Positions 34,321-48,040 of a stretch of 64,000 nt of DNA are shown in pieces; the first letter of the stretch is position 1; each line of letters starts with the position of its first letter. The stretch comes from Phymorhynchus buccinoides. Its lineage: Eukaryota; Mollusca; Gastropoda; Neogastropoda; Raphitomidae. The notes under the pieces are model-generated. The model was not told the origin of the DNA, did not search any database, and worked only from the letters and a program-made list of their open reading frames with translations. The DNA is taken from positions 2,923,972 to 2,987,971 of the forward strand of contig CM065699.1 of the NCBI GenBank assembly GCA_017654935.2. The letters are read 5' to 3'. The position numbers were made by a program, and so were the translations under genes.

Positions 34321-34922
34321 AGAACTTGTTCATTCATTCCTGCTTTCCTGTGGAGACTTGTTAACAGCCATTCTCCATTTCGGTTAGGCTTAAAGGCACA
34401 ATTGGGGTATTTAAGAGCCGATCCCAGGAATCGGGTAGTCAGTTGAGAGTGGGAGAGAGAGAGAAACAAGCCAGCGACACTCCTCGCTGCGGGCTTTCGC
34501 CTGCACCAGTTTAGTTTTCCCCTCCTTTTGCGTTTGAAAAGGAATGCTTTCGCTGCGAGCGCCAAGCAGAAACTGACATTTTTAGCCTACTGCTTGCTTA
34601 TAATAGTGCTGCGCTGGCTTTAAATGCCTTCCTTGTCCGACGACGCTTCCTCTGGCATGCACCTGGCAGCTCTGTCACGCTGTGAGAATGGGTGAACATC
34701 TTGCGAAAGAGCGAGTGGTTGCATCGTCAGACTTAGCCTTTAAGGTCCGTCTTGGACGATATGTAAGAATTGGTTTTTTTACTTGGGGGGAAAATGCGAT
34801 GCTTTTTGTTGTCTGTGAGACGTGGGGGATGCGGGTGGAGCGCAGAGAGGTACGAAACAGTAACGGTAGTTTATTCAAGTAAAGGCCGTGGCCCCTTTTG
34901 AAGGGGCTACTGAACAAAACAA
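34321..34922. other. No recognisable feature
   Basis: Unique-looking sequence. Frames of 66-100 codons are not recognisable. Confidence 0.4.
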
Positions 34923-35316
34923 TACAGTGGAACCTCAGTATTGTGTTTATACATTGTGGCGGTACCATAGCCGATGAGGTTTAACCGAGGGGTGGTTACT
35001 GCTACACCTATCTGTATTGTTAAAAAATCGGGACTTTACTGTTGTTGCACTGCCTCCGGGTATTGTCTCCAGTATTGTTCCCACCATCTTTGTATTTACA
35101 AATGTCCCATATGTGTCTTCCAGACCGAGAGGACGTGAAACCATTTTTCTTCTTCTCAGTATTGTGACCACCCTACAGACTGGTCAAAACTGTCCGTAAT
35201 TGAGAGGTGGTCGCTATGCTGAAGACTTTTAGTAATGAATAAGAAGAGATCGAAGAGACTGAGCAAAACTGTCTGGATTACTGGGGCATCCGCGATACTG
35301 AGGTGGTTCCACTGTA
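34923..35316. mobile_element. TA-flanked MITE carrying a nested R209
   Basis: Termini tacagtggaacctcagta (34923) and tactgaggtggttccactgta (ending 35316) are inverted repeats with TA ends. About 210 bp of the interior is an R209 retroposon (34946-35155). Removing it and one copy of its duplication leaves a MITE of about 173 bp, close to the 178-bp copy at 12854. Confidence 0.88.
34935..35166 (+). mobile_element. SINE-like retroposon R209, nested copy
   Basis: A 210-bp insert flanked by an 11-bp direct repeat tcagtattgtg (34935-34945 and 35156-35166). The 5' stem is kept as gtggcggt (34956-34963) and actgctac (34997-35004), where the changes relative to the copy at 20105 become G-U pairs. Confidence 0.93.
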
Positions 35317-35382
35317 GTCACTGTTAGTGCAGCAAATCCACTGTTATGCATTGTTGACAACATATTGCGTCTCCCTAAATGC

Positions 35383-35385
<3 letters not shown>

Positions 35386-35468
<83 letters not shown>

Positions 35469-35485
35469 AGGGAGGGAGGGAGGGG

Positions 35486-35540
<55 letters not shown>
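35386..35540. repeat. (GA)n with (GGGA)n core
   Basis: (GA)n, then ggagggagggagg (about 35461-35487), then (GA)n to 35540. Confidence 0.96.
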
Positions 35541-35545
<5 letters not shown>

Positions 35546-36090
35546 ATTTATGGCATATGGCATTTATGGCATATTTATGGCATATAATGACAAAGAAAAA
35601 GAAAAAGTATGTTTGTAAAAGAAAGACAAACAAGCAGATAGACGCACTGCTCGGTAGGTCTACGTAACGTTGATGTATTTTAGAGCCAACGAAATAGCAC
35701 CGCCATTAGTGTTATCACCACATTTTACTACCAGTCCCAGACCCCCATCATCTATTTCCACCTCGAACCCATCTCTGTCTCTACCCGGGTGGGCCTAGTT
35801 ATGACAGGAGAGCACGAACCAAAATGATCTAGAAGGACATTAGTGAAAATAGCAGGAGCATTTACGATCCATTATTTTGTATGAGCCTATTATCAGATTA
35901 GGGTATGGAATTATGAATGAAGGCGAATGAATAAATTATTTCTATTTAATTACGGCTATGCAGTGGCTCCAGTTTGCGTAGACACTTTGCCACGAATGGT
36001 GAGCTGGCTGATTAGGTAGAGTGATGGTCCTAAACCTTTGACACCGGGAGGCCTTTCATTTTAAATAAGTTTCTTAGCAACGTCAAATTC
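35541..36090. other. No recognisable feature
   Basis: Begins with short repeats of tatggcat (about 35549-35586); otherwise nothing recognised. Confidence 0.4.
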
Positions 36091-36145
36091 GCTCTCTCTC
36101 TGTCTCTTGTCTATCTCCCTGTGTCTCTCTCTCTGTCTGTCTGTC

Positions 36146-36216
<71 letters not shown>

Positions 36217-36236
36217 GTTTCTCTCTCTCTCTCCAT

Positions 36237-36308
<72 letters not shown>

Positions 36309-36360
36309 ATCTCTCTCTGTGTCTCCCCCCCCCCCCCCTATCTCTCTCTGTGTGTGTGTG
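36091..36360. repeat. (CT)n microsatellite, interrupted, with poly-C
   Basis: CT tract with gtct, ccatctcatt and ggat interruptions, a short poly-C at about 36326-36338 and (GT)n at the end. Confidence 0.95.
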
Positions 36361-36691
36361 CCATGAATGGTGGTGAGCAGCACGTAGACGATCTCCCCTG
36401 GTGCAGGCTGTTAACGTCTAATGGCTTTGCCGTCTGTGTCTCCAGAACACTCTCTGCTCACCGGTGCACTGCATTGGCACTGCTGCCAAGTCTTAAGGCC
36501 CCTTTACATTGCTACCTTGTAGGAGACCCCCCCCCCCCCCCCCCATTGAAATGCAGGAGCGAGTGAGTTTGGTATTGCTATCATTCAGTCTTTACCTATT
36601 GCTTGTTTGTTTCAATTTGCCATCAGTATAATGTATATGACTGTGTTCTGGCAACACCAGACCAGCATTGGTTATGTATCGTTACCTAGTA
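36361..36691. other. No recognisable feature
   Basis: Non-coding; a poly-C run of about 18 at 36526-36544. Confidence 0.4.
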
Positions 36692-36850
36692 CAGTGTAAC
36701 CTCCCTTATAAGACCCCCCAGTATAAGACTCCCTCCCACATAAGACCTACTTCTCTTAGACATTGCCCTTCTTTGTAAGTATTACAATTACCTCCCTTAT
36801 AAGACCCCTCCCTTATAGGACCTCATGTTGGATGATTTTTAAGGTCATTA
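36692..36850 (+). mobile_element. TA-flanked MITE, TACAGTGGAACC family (partial)
   Basis: tacagtgtaacctcccttat at the left, then the family body (ataagacctacttctc, cattgcccttctttgtaag, acccctcccttatagg). The right terminus is decayed after tttttaaggtcatta. Confidence 0.75.
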
Positions 36851-37325
36851 TACCTCAAAACTATATATAATAAGGGAAGGGCTGCAAATGTCCAGACCCC
36901 CTCCCCCAAATTTGTTAAAAATAAAAAAATTGGCAATAGCTTCGAAATGAATGAAGCTACACAAGTTTTAAAGACTAAAATGTCCTACATTCCTTCCAAT
37001 TTTGATCCCATAATTTAAAAAGTTATTTGATTTTAAAAAACAACAACGCCTAAGCTGTCCTAAAATGAGAGCCCGTCTCCAAACAGCTGACAGTGACACC
37101 TACACCTGAACAGATTCTAGGCAAGGCAAAGCAGCGACCAGCTGATATCAACAAGTGCTAAGAAATAAACAAGGCGTTAAATCGCCACTGTCAAATCATT
37201 TGTGTTTAGAAAACCATTCTTATTCCCAAGAAAAGACTCAGACAGAACTAGCATTACGTTCATTTCACTTGCGTTATATAAGCAGCGTTGAATGTTAAAC
37301 CATAGCCTGTGTACACAGGCTCTGG
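36851..37325. other. No recognisable feature
   Basis: AT-rich unique-looking sequence. No gene supported. Confidence 0.4.
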
Positions 37326-37571
37326 TTAACCCTTTCACCGCCAATGTCGCATTTTTGCACCACAGTGATTTAACACCTATGTCACTAAAAGGCATCAAAT
37401 TGGGGTCTATTATCCAAAGACCGTATTGTCTTAGTTTTGGGAAGTAAGGATAGACCTTATTTTATGTATGTCACAGGAGAATCCCCAATACTGCAGATGG
37501 ATTTTGTTCTCTACCCAGATAAATTTAATGGAAATGTTTGGCTGAAATATGGCTGGCGGTGAAAAGGTTAA
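37326..37571 (-). mobile_element. TTAA-flanked MITE (piggyBac-like), copy 1
   Basis: ttaaccctttcaccgcca at the left and tggcggtgaaaaggttaa at the right are inverted repeats, both with TTAA at the outer end. CCCTTT termini with TTAA target duplication are the hallmark of piggyBac-type elements. The body (ggggtctattatcc, ttttgggaagtaagg) matches the copy at 54552 in reverse orientation. No transposase is encoded. Confidence 0.85.
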
Positions 37572-37976
<405 letters not shown>

Positions 37977-38131
37977 CGCGCACGTGCAGGTGTGTGCGTG
38001 TATGGTTACACGCATGTATGCCCGCACAAGTATTAACAACTATACATGCGCGTATGTAATTCTATAAATTCGTATTTCAACCTGTCTTTATCACAATACC
38101 TGCTTTGCTACCTTTATGTTTAATTATGTAC

Positions 38132-38950
38132 TAGCGCAACGCCTAGTACTGGCAATGCACCGTACTGGTAACGCCACGTACTGGTAACGCTGAGTACTGG
38201 TTTCGCTGGGTCCGCGAAATATTATTATTACTTTTGTCTTTCTCCCTCCTTCCATCTTCTTCACTCATCCCGTTCTACTACCTTAGTGAGTACAGCAAAT
38301 TTGAAGCGATTCGGTTGAGAAAAGGCAGAGTTATAAGGCCCCATTTCCCGTTGGTGCTGCTCTGAGAGTGATACGCTCTCCCTAGTAACGGTAACGCCTA
38401 GTAACGGTAACGCCAAGTACTGGTAACGCTGAGTACAGCAAATTTGAAGTGATTCGGTTAAGAAACGGTGGAGTTATAAGGCCCCGTTTCCCGTTGGTGC
38501 TGCTCTGAGAGTGACGCACTCTCCCGATTCTCTTCAAATTTGCTGCCAGGCTGTGCCCGGGCCATAGCAAGCCTGACAGCAAATTTGAAACGATTCGGTA
38601 AAGAAACGGCGGAGTTATTCATGAAAAGGTGAAGCGGCGTATAACGCGCGCGTTTCTGAACCGATTCGCTTTCGGTTTGGCACACCGATAGTCACCATCC
38701 CCGGTCATCTACCTGCCAAATTTGAAGGCGATCGGTCCAGAAATGCTGGAGATACGGTTGCCGAGAGTCCGGCGGATACGCATTTCGCGCATTTGCCAAA
38801 CCGCGCAAATGACACGGCCGCCTCGGTTGCCGTTGCCATCGCCCCGTCAGGGCCCACAGCAAATTTGAAGCGAATCGGTCAAAAACGGCGGAGTTATAAG
38901 GCCCGTTTTGTGTTTCAGACACGCAGACACTTGGCTTTTTATTATATGAA
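38132..38950 (-). repeat. GC-rich modular dispersed repeat, family B, copy 2
   Basis: Reverse orientation relative to 18317-18795. The module agcaaatttgaagcgattcgg, then agaaacggcggagttataagg and gtgctgctctgagagtga, occurs in at least three degenerate copies (about 38292, 38434 and 38579; another partial at 38860). Begins actagcgcaacgcctagtac and ends before a gaatgatgatgatg tract. Confidence 0.75.
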
Positions 38951-38966
38951 TGAATGATGATGATGA

Positions 38967-39105
38967 TGTGTAATTCTATGCCTTGCCATGTTTGTATTCT
39001 ATGTTCGTATATGTACAAAGGTGCTACCTTTATGTTCAAATTTGTATGTGTAATATCATGCCTTGCCATGTTTGTATTCTATGTTCGTATATGTACCAAG
39101 GACAG
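38967..39105. repeat. Short tandem duplication
   Basis: tgccttgccatgtttgtatt plus ctatgttcgtatatgtac occurs twice, near 38978 and 39059, about 81 bp apart. Confidence 0.85.
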
Positions 39106-39167
39106 ATTGGAAGACTAGGCGTTGCCTAAAATCTTTATCCTTGAAAAATGAAGTTAAAATTTTCAAG

Positions 39168-39170
<3 letters not shown>

Positions 39171-39224
<54 letters not shown>

Positions 39225-39230
39225 ATGATT

Positions 39231-39268
<38 letters not shown>
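39171..39268. repeat. Two (CT)n blocks with repeated spacer
   Basis: CT blocks at about 39172-39221 and 39233-39268, each followed by ccaatgattta, so the pair is a tandem duplication. Confidence 0.92.
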
Positions 39269-39271
<3 letters not shown>

Positions 39272-39289
39272 ATGATTTAACAGTACAAG

Positions 39290-40384
39290 TCCTACTGCTC
39301 AATTTCTTCTTTTGCCCAGTGATATCTGCAGCTCGGCACGTCGTCTATTTGGCACAGGACCCGGATGTTTTTAGCGCGTACTGTCTGGCACTCTATCTGT
39401 GGTCGTAGTAGCAGCAGACAATCAGAACTGATGGCATAGGAAATGTGGCCAGACTGCGTACTCTCGTACCACGTGCATGCAAGCATGTGTGTGTACACCT
39501 ACACACGCATTTGTAATTGCACACAGAGAAGACTGACTCGTGAACATTTTGACTGGCAAATGTGGGCATTTGGACGCATGCGCATTTAGGGAGTGCGAAC
39601 ACACACACACACACACACACACGCGCACGCCTTAAAACCTACACTTTTTAAAACTTTATATACATTGTTTTAACTTAGGCTCGATACCTATATAATGTTC
39701 CGGCTACAACAACGCATCTGGCTTGTTTCATTCTGAGTTTTTTTCACACTTGCTGCCATATCATTCACACCTACTGGCGTGCGTTGTGTACGCATTTGGC
39801 CCGCTCTCGCCCATGTTGTTTGTGTCTTGGAGAAGGGAGAGCAAAGGAAGCAGACCTGCCTTTGTGTATAACCTGTCAGCGCGTCAAAGGCAACAAGGCG
39901 TGGTGCCACTTGTCAAACATTTGTCAAACATGTTGGGTAGTGGCTAGAACATAGATGTACATCCTGCCTTAAAAGGTAATTGACAGCATTGTCCCACATG
40001 GTAATACAGAATACAATTGAATACTTTTCTTGAAGTAATCGGCTATCATTTCAAAAACATGTTTTCCCCCCATTTGGCTACCTTTTCAGAAGCAGTGTAC
40101 ACTGGGACCAGCCTTTCTTGACTACACACAAAAACAATAAACCCCCAAAAAGTAAAATATACAACAGCAACAACAAAACTTTGTGCTGTGTTTGCTTTTA
40201 TTTGTGCAGAGCCCTCATAGATTGATTCCCATGTTTTCCGTGGCCTCGATTTCTAGTTTGAGTTTGGGTTTTATATTTTGGAGCAGAGGATTTTCCTTTG
40301 GTAATTCCTATTCGCGTTTGAGTTTTTCATTCTGGAGTCGCAGGTTTTTTTTTGTTTTTTTTTTAAATTTTTTTAAAGTTTTCC
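39290..40384. other. No recognisable feature
   Basis: Contains a short (CA)n at about 39599-39622 and unique-looking sequence. No gene supported. Confidence 0.4.
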
Positions 40385-43300
40385 ACATTCACCTTTACTC
40401 ACAACAACACACTACTACAATGATCACATTGTCTACATTCACCTTTAGCCACACTAACACACTACTACAATGATCACATTGTCTACATTCACCTTTAGCC
40501 ACACTAACACACTACTACAATCATCACATTGTCTACATTCACCTTTAACCACACTAACACACTACTACAATCATCACATTGTCTACATTCACCTTTAGCC
40601 ACACTAACACACTACTACAATCATCACATTGTCTACATTCACCTTTAACCACACTAACACACTACTACAATCATCACATTGTCTACATTCACCTTTAGCC
40701 ACACTAACACACTACTACAATCATCACATTGTCTACATTCACCTTTAGCCACACTAACACACTACTACAATACTACAATGATCACATTGTCTACATTCAC
40801 CTTTAACCACACTAACACACTACTACAATATCACATTGTCTACATTCACCTTTAGCCACACTAACACACTACTACAATGATCACATTGTCTACATTCACC
40901 TTTAGCCACACTAACACACTACTACAATCATCACATTGTCTACATTCACCTTTAGCCACACTAACACACTACTACAATGATCACATTGTCTACATTCACC
41001 TTTAGCCACACTAACACACTACTACAATCATCACATTGTCTACATTCACCTTTAGCCACACTAACACACTACTACAATCATCACATTGTCTACATTCACC
41101 TTTAGCCACACTAACACACTACTACAATGATCACATTGTCTACATTCACCTTTAGCCACACTAACACACTACTACAATCATCACATTGTCTACATTCACC
41201 TTTAGCCACACTAACACACTACTACAATGATCACATTGTCTACATTCACCTTTAACCACACTAACACACTACTACAATGATCACATTGTCTACATTCACC
41301 TTTAACCACACTAACACACTACTACAATGATCACATTGTCTACATTCACCTTTACAATCATCACATTGTCTACATTCACCTTTAGCCACACTAACACACT
41401 ACTACAATGATCCACACTAACACACTACTACAATGATCATCACATTGTCTACATTCACCTTTACCTTTACCACACTAACACACTACTACAATGATCACAT
41501 TGTCTACATTCACCTTTAACCACACTAACACACTACTACAATGATCACATTGTCTACATTCACCTTTAACCACACTAACACACTACTACAATGATCACAT
41601 TGTCTACATTCACCTTTAACCACACTAACACACTACTACAATGATCACATTGTCTACATTCACCTTTAACCACACTAACACACTACTACAATGATCACAT
41701 TGTCTACATTCACCTTTAGCCACACTAACACACTACTACAATGATCACATTGTCTACATTCACCTTTAGCCACACTAACACACTACTACAATGATCACAT
41801 TGTCTACATTCACCTTTAGCCACACTAACACACTACTACAATGATCACATTGTCTACATTCACCTTTAGCCACACTAACACACTACTACAATGATCACAT
41901 TGTCTACATTCACCTTTAGCCACACTAACACACTACTACAATCATCTACATTCACCTTTAACCACACTAACACACTACTACAATGATCACATTGTCTACA
42001 TTCACCTTTAATAACACACTACTACAATCATCACATTGTCTACATTCACCTTTAGCCACACTAACACACTACTACAATGATCACATTGTCTACATTCACC
42101 TTTAGCCACACTAACACACTACTACAATGATCACATTGTCTACATTCACCTTTAGCCACACTAACACACTACTACAATGATCACATTGTCTACATTCACC
42201 TTTAGCCACACTAACACACTACTACAATGATCACATTGTCTACATTCACCTTTAGCCACACTAACACACTACTACAATGATCACATTGTCTACATTCACC
42301 TTTAGCCACACTAACACACTACTACAATGATCACATTGTCTACATTCACCTTTAGCCACACTAACACACTACTACAATGATCACATTGTCTACATTCACC
42401 TTTAACCACACTAACACACTACTACAATCATCACATTGTCTACATTCACCTTTAACCACACTAACACACTACTACAATGATCACATTGTCTACATTCACC
42501 TTTAACCACACTAACACACTACTACAATGATCACATTGTCTACATTCACCTTTAGCCACACTAACACACTACTACAATGATCACATTGTCTACATTCACC
42601 TTTAACCACACTAACACACTACTACAATCATCACATTGTCTACATTCACCTTTAACCACACTAACACACTACTACAATGATCACATTGTCTACATTCACC
42701 TTTAACCACACTAACACACTACTACAATGATCACATTGTCTACATTCACCTTTAACCACACTAACACACTACTACAATGATCACATTGTCTACATTCACC
42801 TTTAACCACACTAACACACTACTACAATGATCACATTGTCTACATTCACCTTTAGCCACACTAACACACTACTACAATGATCACATTGTCTACATTCACC
42901 TTTAGCCACACTAACACACTACTACAATGATCACATTGTCTACATTCACCTTTAACCACACTAACACACTACTACAATGATCACATTGTCTACATTCACC
43001 TTTAGCCACACTAACACACTACTACAATGATCACATTGTCTACATTCACCTTTAGCCACACTAACACACTACTACAATGATCACATTGTCTACATTCACC
43101 TTTAGCCACACTAACACACTACTACAATGATCACATTGTCTACATTCACCTTTAGCCACACTAACACACTACTACAATGATCACATTGTCTACATTCACC
43201 TTTAGCCACACTAACACACTACTACAATGATCACATTGTCTACATTCACCTTTAACCACACTAACACACTACTACAATGATCACATTGTCTACATTCACC

Positions 43301-46300
43301 TTTAACCACACTAACACACTACTACAATGATCACATTGTCTACATTCACCTTTAGCCACACTAACACACTACTACAATGATCACATTGTCTACATTCACC
43401 TTTAACCACACTAACACACTACTACAATGATCACATTGTCTACATTCACCTTTAGCCACACTAACACACTACTACAATGATCACATTGTCTACATTCACC
43501 TTTAGCCACACTAACACACTACTACAATGATCACATTGTCTACATTCACCTTTAGCCACACTAACACACTACTACAATCATCACATTGTCTACATTCACC
43601 TTTAGCCACACTAACACACTACTACAATGATCACATTGTCTACATTCACCTTTAACCACACTAACACACTACTACAATGATCACATTGTCTACATTCACC
43701 TTTAACCACACTAACACACTACTACAATGATCACATTGTCTACATTCACCTTTAGCCACACTAACACACTACTACAATGATCACATTGTCTACATTCACC
43801 TTTAGCCACACTAACACACTACTACAATGATCACATTGTCTACATTCACCTTTAGCCACACTAACACACTACTACAATCATCACATTGTCTACATTCACC
43901 TTTAGCCACACTAACACACTACTACAATGATCACATTGTCTACATTCACCTTTAACCACACTAACACACTACTACAATGATCACATTGTCTACATTCACC
44001 TTTAGCCACACTAACACACTACTACAATGATCACATTGTCTACATTCACCTTTAGCCACACTAACACACTACTACAATGATCACATTGTCTACATTCACC
44101 TTTAGCCACACTAACACACTACTACAATGATCACATTGTCTACATTCACCTTTAACCACACTAACACACTACTACAATCATCACATTGTCTACATTCACC
44201 TTTAACCACACTAACACACTACTACAATGATCACATTGTCTACATTCACCTTTAACCACACTAACACACTACTACAATGATCACATTGTCTACATTCACC
44301 TTTAACCACACTAACACACTACTACAATGATCACATTGTCTACATTCACCTTTAACCACACTAACACACTACTACAATGATCACATTGTCTACATTCACC
44401 TTTAACCACACTAACACACTACTACAATGATCACATTGTCTACATTCACCTTTAGCCACACTAACACACTACTACAATGATCACATTGTCTACATTCACC
44501 TTTAGCCACACTAACACACTACTACAATCATCACATTGTCTACATTCACCTTTAGCCACACTAACACACTACTACAATCATCACATTGTCTACATTCACC
44601 TTTAGCCACACTAACACACTACTACAATGATCACATTGTCTACATTCACCTTTAACCACACTAACACACTACTACAATCATCACATTGTCTACATTCACC
44701 TTTAGCCACACTAACACACTACTACAATGATCACATTGTCTACATTCACCTTTAACCACACTAACACACTACTACAATGATCACATTGTCTACATTCACC
44801 TTTAACCACACTAACACACTACTACAATGATCACATTGTCTACATTCACCTTTAGCCACACTAACACACTACTACAATCATCACATTGTCTACATTCACC
44901 TTTAACCACACTAACACACTACTACAATCATCACATTGTCTACATTCACCTTTAACCACACTAACACACTACTACAATGATCACATTGTCTACATTCACC
45001 TTTAGCCACACTAACACACTACTACAATCATCACATTGTCTACATTCACCTTTAGCCACACTAACACACTACTACAATGATCACATTGTCTACATTCACC
45101 TTTAGCCACACTAACACACTACTACAATCATCACATTGTCTACATTCACCTTTAGCCACACTAACACACTACTACAATGATCACATTGTCTACATTCACC
45201 TTTAACCACACTAACACACTACTACAATGATCACATTGTCTACATTCACCTTTAGCCACACTAACACACTACTACAATGATCACATTGTCTACATTCACC
45301 TTTAGCCACACTAACACACTACTACAATCATCACATTGTCTACATTCACCTTTAGCCACACTAACACACTACTACAATCATCACATTGTCTACATTCACC
45401 TTTAGCCACACTAACACACTACTACAATGATCACATTGTCTACATTCACCTTTAGCCACACTAACACACTACTACAATGATCACATTGTCTACATTCACC
45501 TTTAGCCACACTAACACACTACTACAATCATCACATTGTCTACATTCACCTTTAGCCACACACACTAACACACTACTAAATCATCACATTGTCTACATTC
45601 ACCTTTAGCCACACTAACACACTACTACTACAATCACACATACATTCACCTTTAATCACACTACACAATTGTCTACATTCACCTTTAGCCACACTAACAC
45701 ACTACTACAATGATCACATTGTCTACATTCACCTTTAGCCACACTAACACACTACTACAATGATCACATTGTCTACATTCACCTTTAACCACACTAACAC
45801 ACTACTACAATGATCACATTGTCTACATTCACCTTTAGCCACACTAACACACTACTACAATGATCACATTGTCTACATTCACCTTTAACCACACTAACAC
45901 ACTACTACAATGATCACATTGTCTACATTCACCTTTAGCCACACTAACACACTACTACAATCATCACATTGTCTACATTCACCTTTAGCCACACTAACAC
46001 ACTACTACAATCATCACATTGTCTACATTCACCTTTAGCCACACTAACACACTACTACAATCATCACATTGTCTACATTCACCTTTAGCCACACTAACAC
46101 ACTACTACAATGATCATCACATTGTCTACATTCACCTTTAACCACACTAACACACTACTACAATGATCACATTGTCTACATTCACCTTTAACCACACTAA
46201 CACACTACTACAATGATCACATTGTCTACATTCACCTTTAACCACACTAACACACTACTACAATGATCACATTGTCTACATTCACCTTTAGCCACACTAA

Positions 46301-46664
46301 CACACTACTACAATGATCACATTGTCTACATTCACCTTTAGCCACACTAACACACTACTACAATGATCACATTGTCTACATTCACCTTTAACCACACTAA
46401 CACATTACTACAATGATCACATTGTCTACATTCACCTTTAGCCACACTAACACACTACTACAATCATCACATTGTCTACATTCACCTTTAGCCACACTAA
46501 CACACTACTACAATCATCACATTGTCTACATTCACCTTTAGCCACACTAACACACTACTACAATGATCACATTGTCTACATTCACCTTTAACCACACTAA
46601 CACACTACTACAATCATCACATTGTCTACATTCACCTTTAGCCACACTAACACACTACTACAAT
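40385..46664. repeat. 50-bp satellite array, about 125 copies
   Basis: Unit tcacattgtctacattcacc, tttagccaca, ctaacacact, actacaatga. Nearly all units differ only at two dimorphic sites: tttagcc/tttaacc and acaatga/acaatca. Irregular units occur near 41345-41470, 41940-42030 and 45560-45680 and at the left edge. The homogenised interior with degenerate spots is typical of unequal exchange or gene conversion. Both strands carry frequent stops, so there are no repeat ORFs. Confidence 0.99.
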
Positions 46665-46853
46665 GGTGCCATGAGGATTACATCTGTCTAACAAATAAAG
46701 CGGAAGGGCTGACATTTCCTGCACTGTCTACAGTTTATAGCTTACAATGAGGGGGCGTCATTTATGCATGGTTTTATACTTTTTTTGTGTCGTGTTTTTG
46801 AGGAAGTAGTGTATTACGTGTATGACATTGTTGTGTTAAACGCTGTTTGAATC
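46665..46853. other. No recognisable feature
   Basis: Short unique spacer between two tandem arrays. Confidence 0.4.
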
Positions 46854-46854
46854 T

Positions 46855-47338
46855 ACATGGTGACAGTCCTTAGATGACCCTAGCTGTTGACAGGGCTATA
46901 AACAACTAACATGGTGACAGTCCTGAGATGACCCTAGCTGTTGACAGGGCTACAAACGACTAACATGGTGACAGTCCTGAGATGACCCTAGCTGTTGACA
47001 GGGCTATAAACGACTAACATGGTGACAGTCCTGAGATGACCCTAGCTGTTGACAGGGCTACAAACGACTAACATGGTGACAGTCCTGAGATGACCCTAGC
47101 TGTTGACAGGGCTATAAACGACTAACATGGTGACAGTCCTGAGATGACCCTAGCTGTTGACAGGGCTATAAACGACTAACATGGTGACAGTCCTGAGATG
47201 ACCCTAGCTGTTGACAGGGCTACAAACGACTAACATGGTGACAGTCCTGAGATGACCCTAGCTGTTGACAGGGCTATGAACGACTAACATGGTGACAGTC
47301 CTGAGATGACCATAGCTGTTGACAGGGCTACAAACGAC
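46855..47338. repeat. 54-bp tandem repeat, 9 copies
   Basis: Unit catggtgacagtcctgagat, gaccctagctgttgacaggg, then ctataaacgactaa. Variants are tataaac/tacaaac/tatgaac and tgagat/ttagat. Confidence 0.97.
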
Positions 47339-47387
47339 TAACTAACAAACTAAAATGAAGATTACACCGGTTCAATCTCTCTCAAAG

Positions 47388-47523
47388 TCAGCACTAAGTA
47401 GGGTAGTATGGCTTATGCTCTTTCTTAACAAAGTTCTCAAAGTAGCCACTAAGTAGGGTAGTATGGCTTATGCTCTTTCTTAGCAAAGTTCTCAAAGTAG
47501 GGGGGGGGGGGGGGGGGGGGGGG
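47388..47523. repeat. 61-bp duplication and poly-G
   Basis: cactaagtagggtagtatgg plus cttatgctctttctta occurs twice (about 47391 and 47452), then a poly-G run of about 23 (47501-47523). Confidence 0.92.
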
Positions 47524-47722
47524 CTCCTGTTAACTTTAATTGTTTCCATGGTATCTACTTGTGCCCTTGTTTGTGTAAAATTTGTCTTCTTCAATGTATG
47601 TTGTGTAACTGACCAGTTAATGAAATGTTTTTTTAAATTATTCATTCTGTATTTTATGCGCAAGCTGGGCAACAAATTTCTTCTTGTGGAGACAATAAAT
47701 TGATTTGATTGATTGATTGATG
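47524..47722 (+). mobile_element. Probable LINE 3' end
   Basis: Ends acaataaattgatttgattgattgattga, that is AATAAA followed by a short TTGA-repeat tail of the RTE/CR1 type. The upstream sequence has no recognisable coding part, so it would be a very short 5'-truncated copy. Confidence 0.45.
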
Positions 47723-48040
47723 ACACCCTTCTGCAAGCAAGTAAACAGGTGATTAAAAGGTCATCGTCAGACTGGTGACATGACACCTTTTACAAACAAG
47801 TAAACAGGTGATTATTAACGATTAGGGAAGATTAACGTCTTTAACAAATCTAGCAGTTCCTACTTCATATAACCCCATTTGTAAAAGGTTAATACTTGGA
47901 GTGTGGCATTACATGATTTGCAGCCTTAGGGATTAGGGGGTGTTTAGGACCTTCTCCAACACCATCTGTCCTTTGTTCCATAAAACTGACAGTGGAAGCA
48001 GTGACCATGAACCAAGGCATCTTTCTTATCAACTATTTTA
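47723..48040. other. Short repeats only
   Basis: caagtaaacaggtgattaa occurs twice (about 47739 and 47798). Nothing else recognised. Confidence 0.5.

Noticed and set aside
40385..46664. CRISPR-like array
   Set aside because: Contiguous 50-bp monomers without unique spacers in a eukaryotic-type context; an ordinary satellite.
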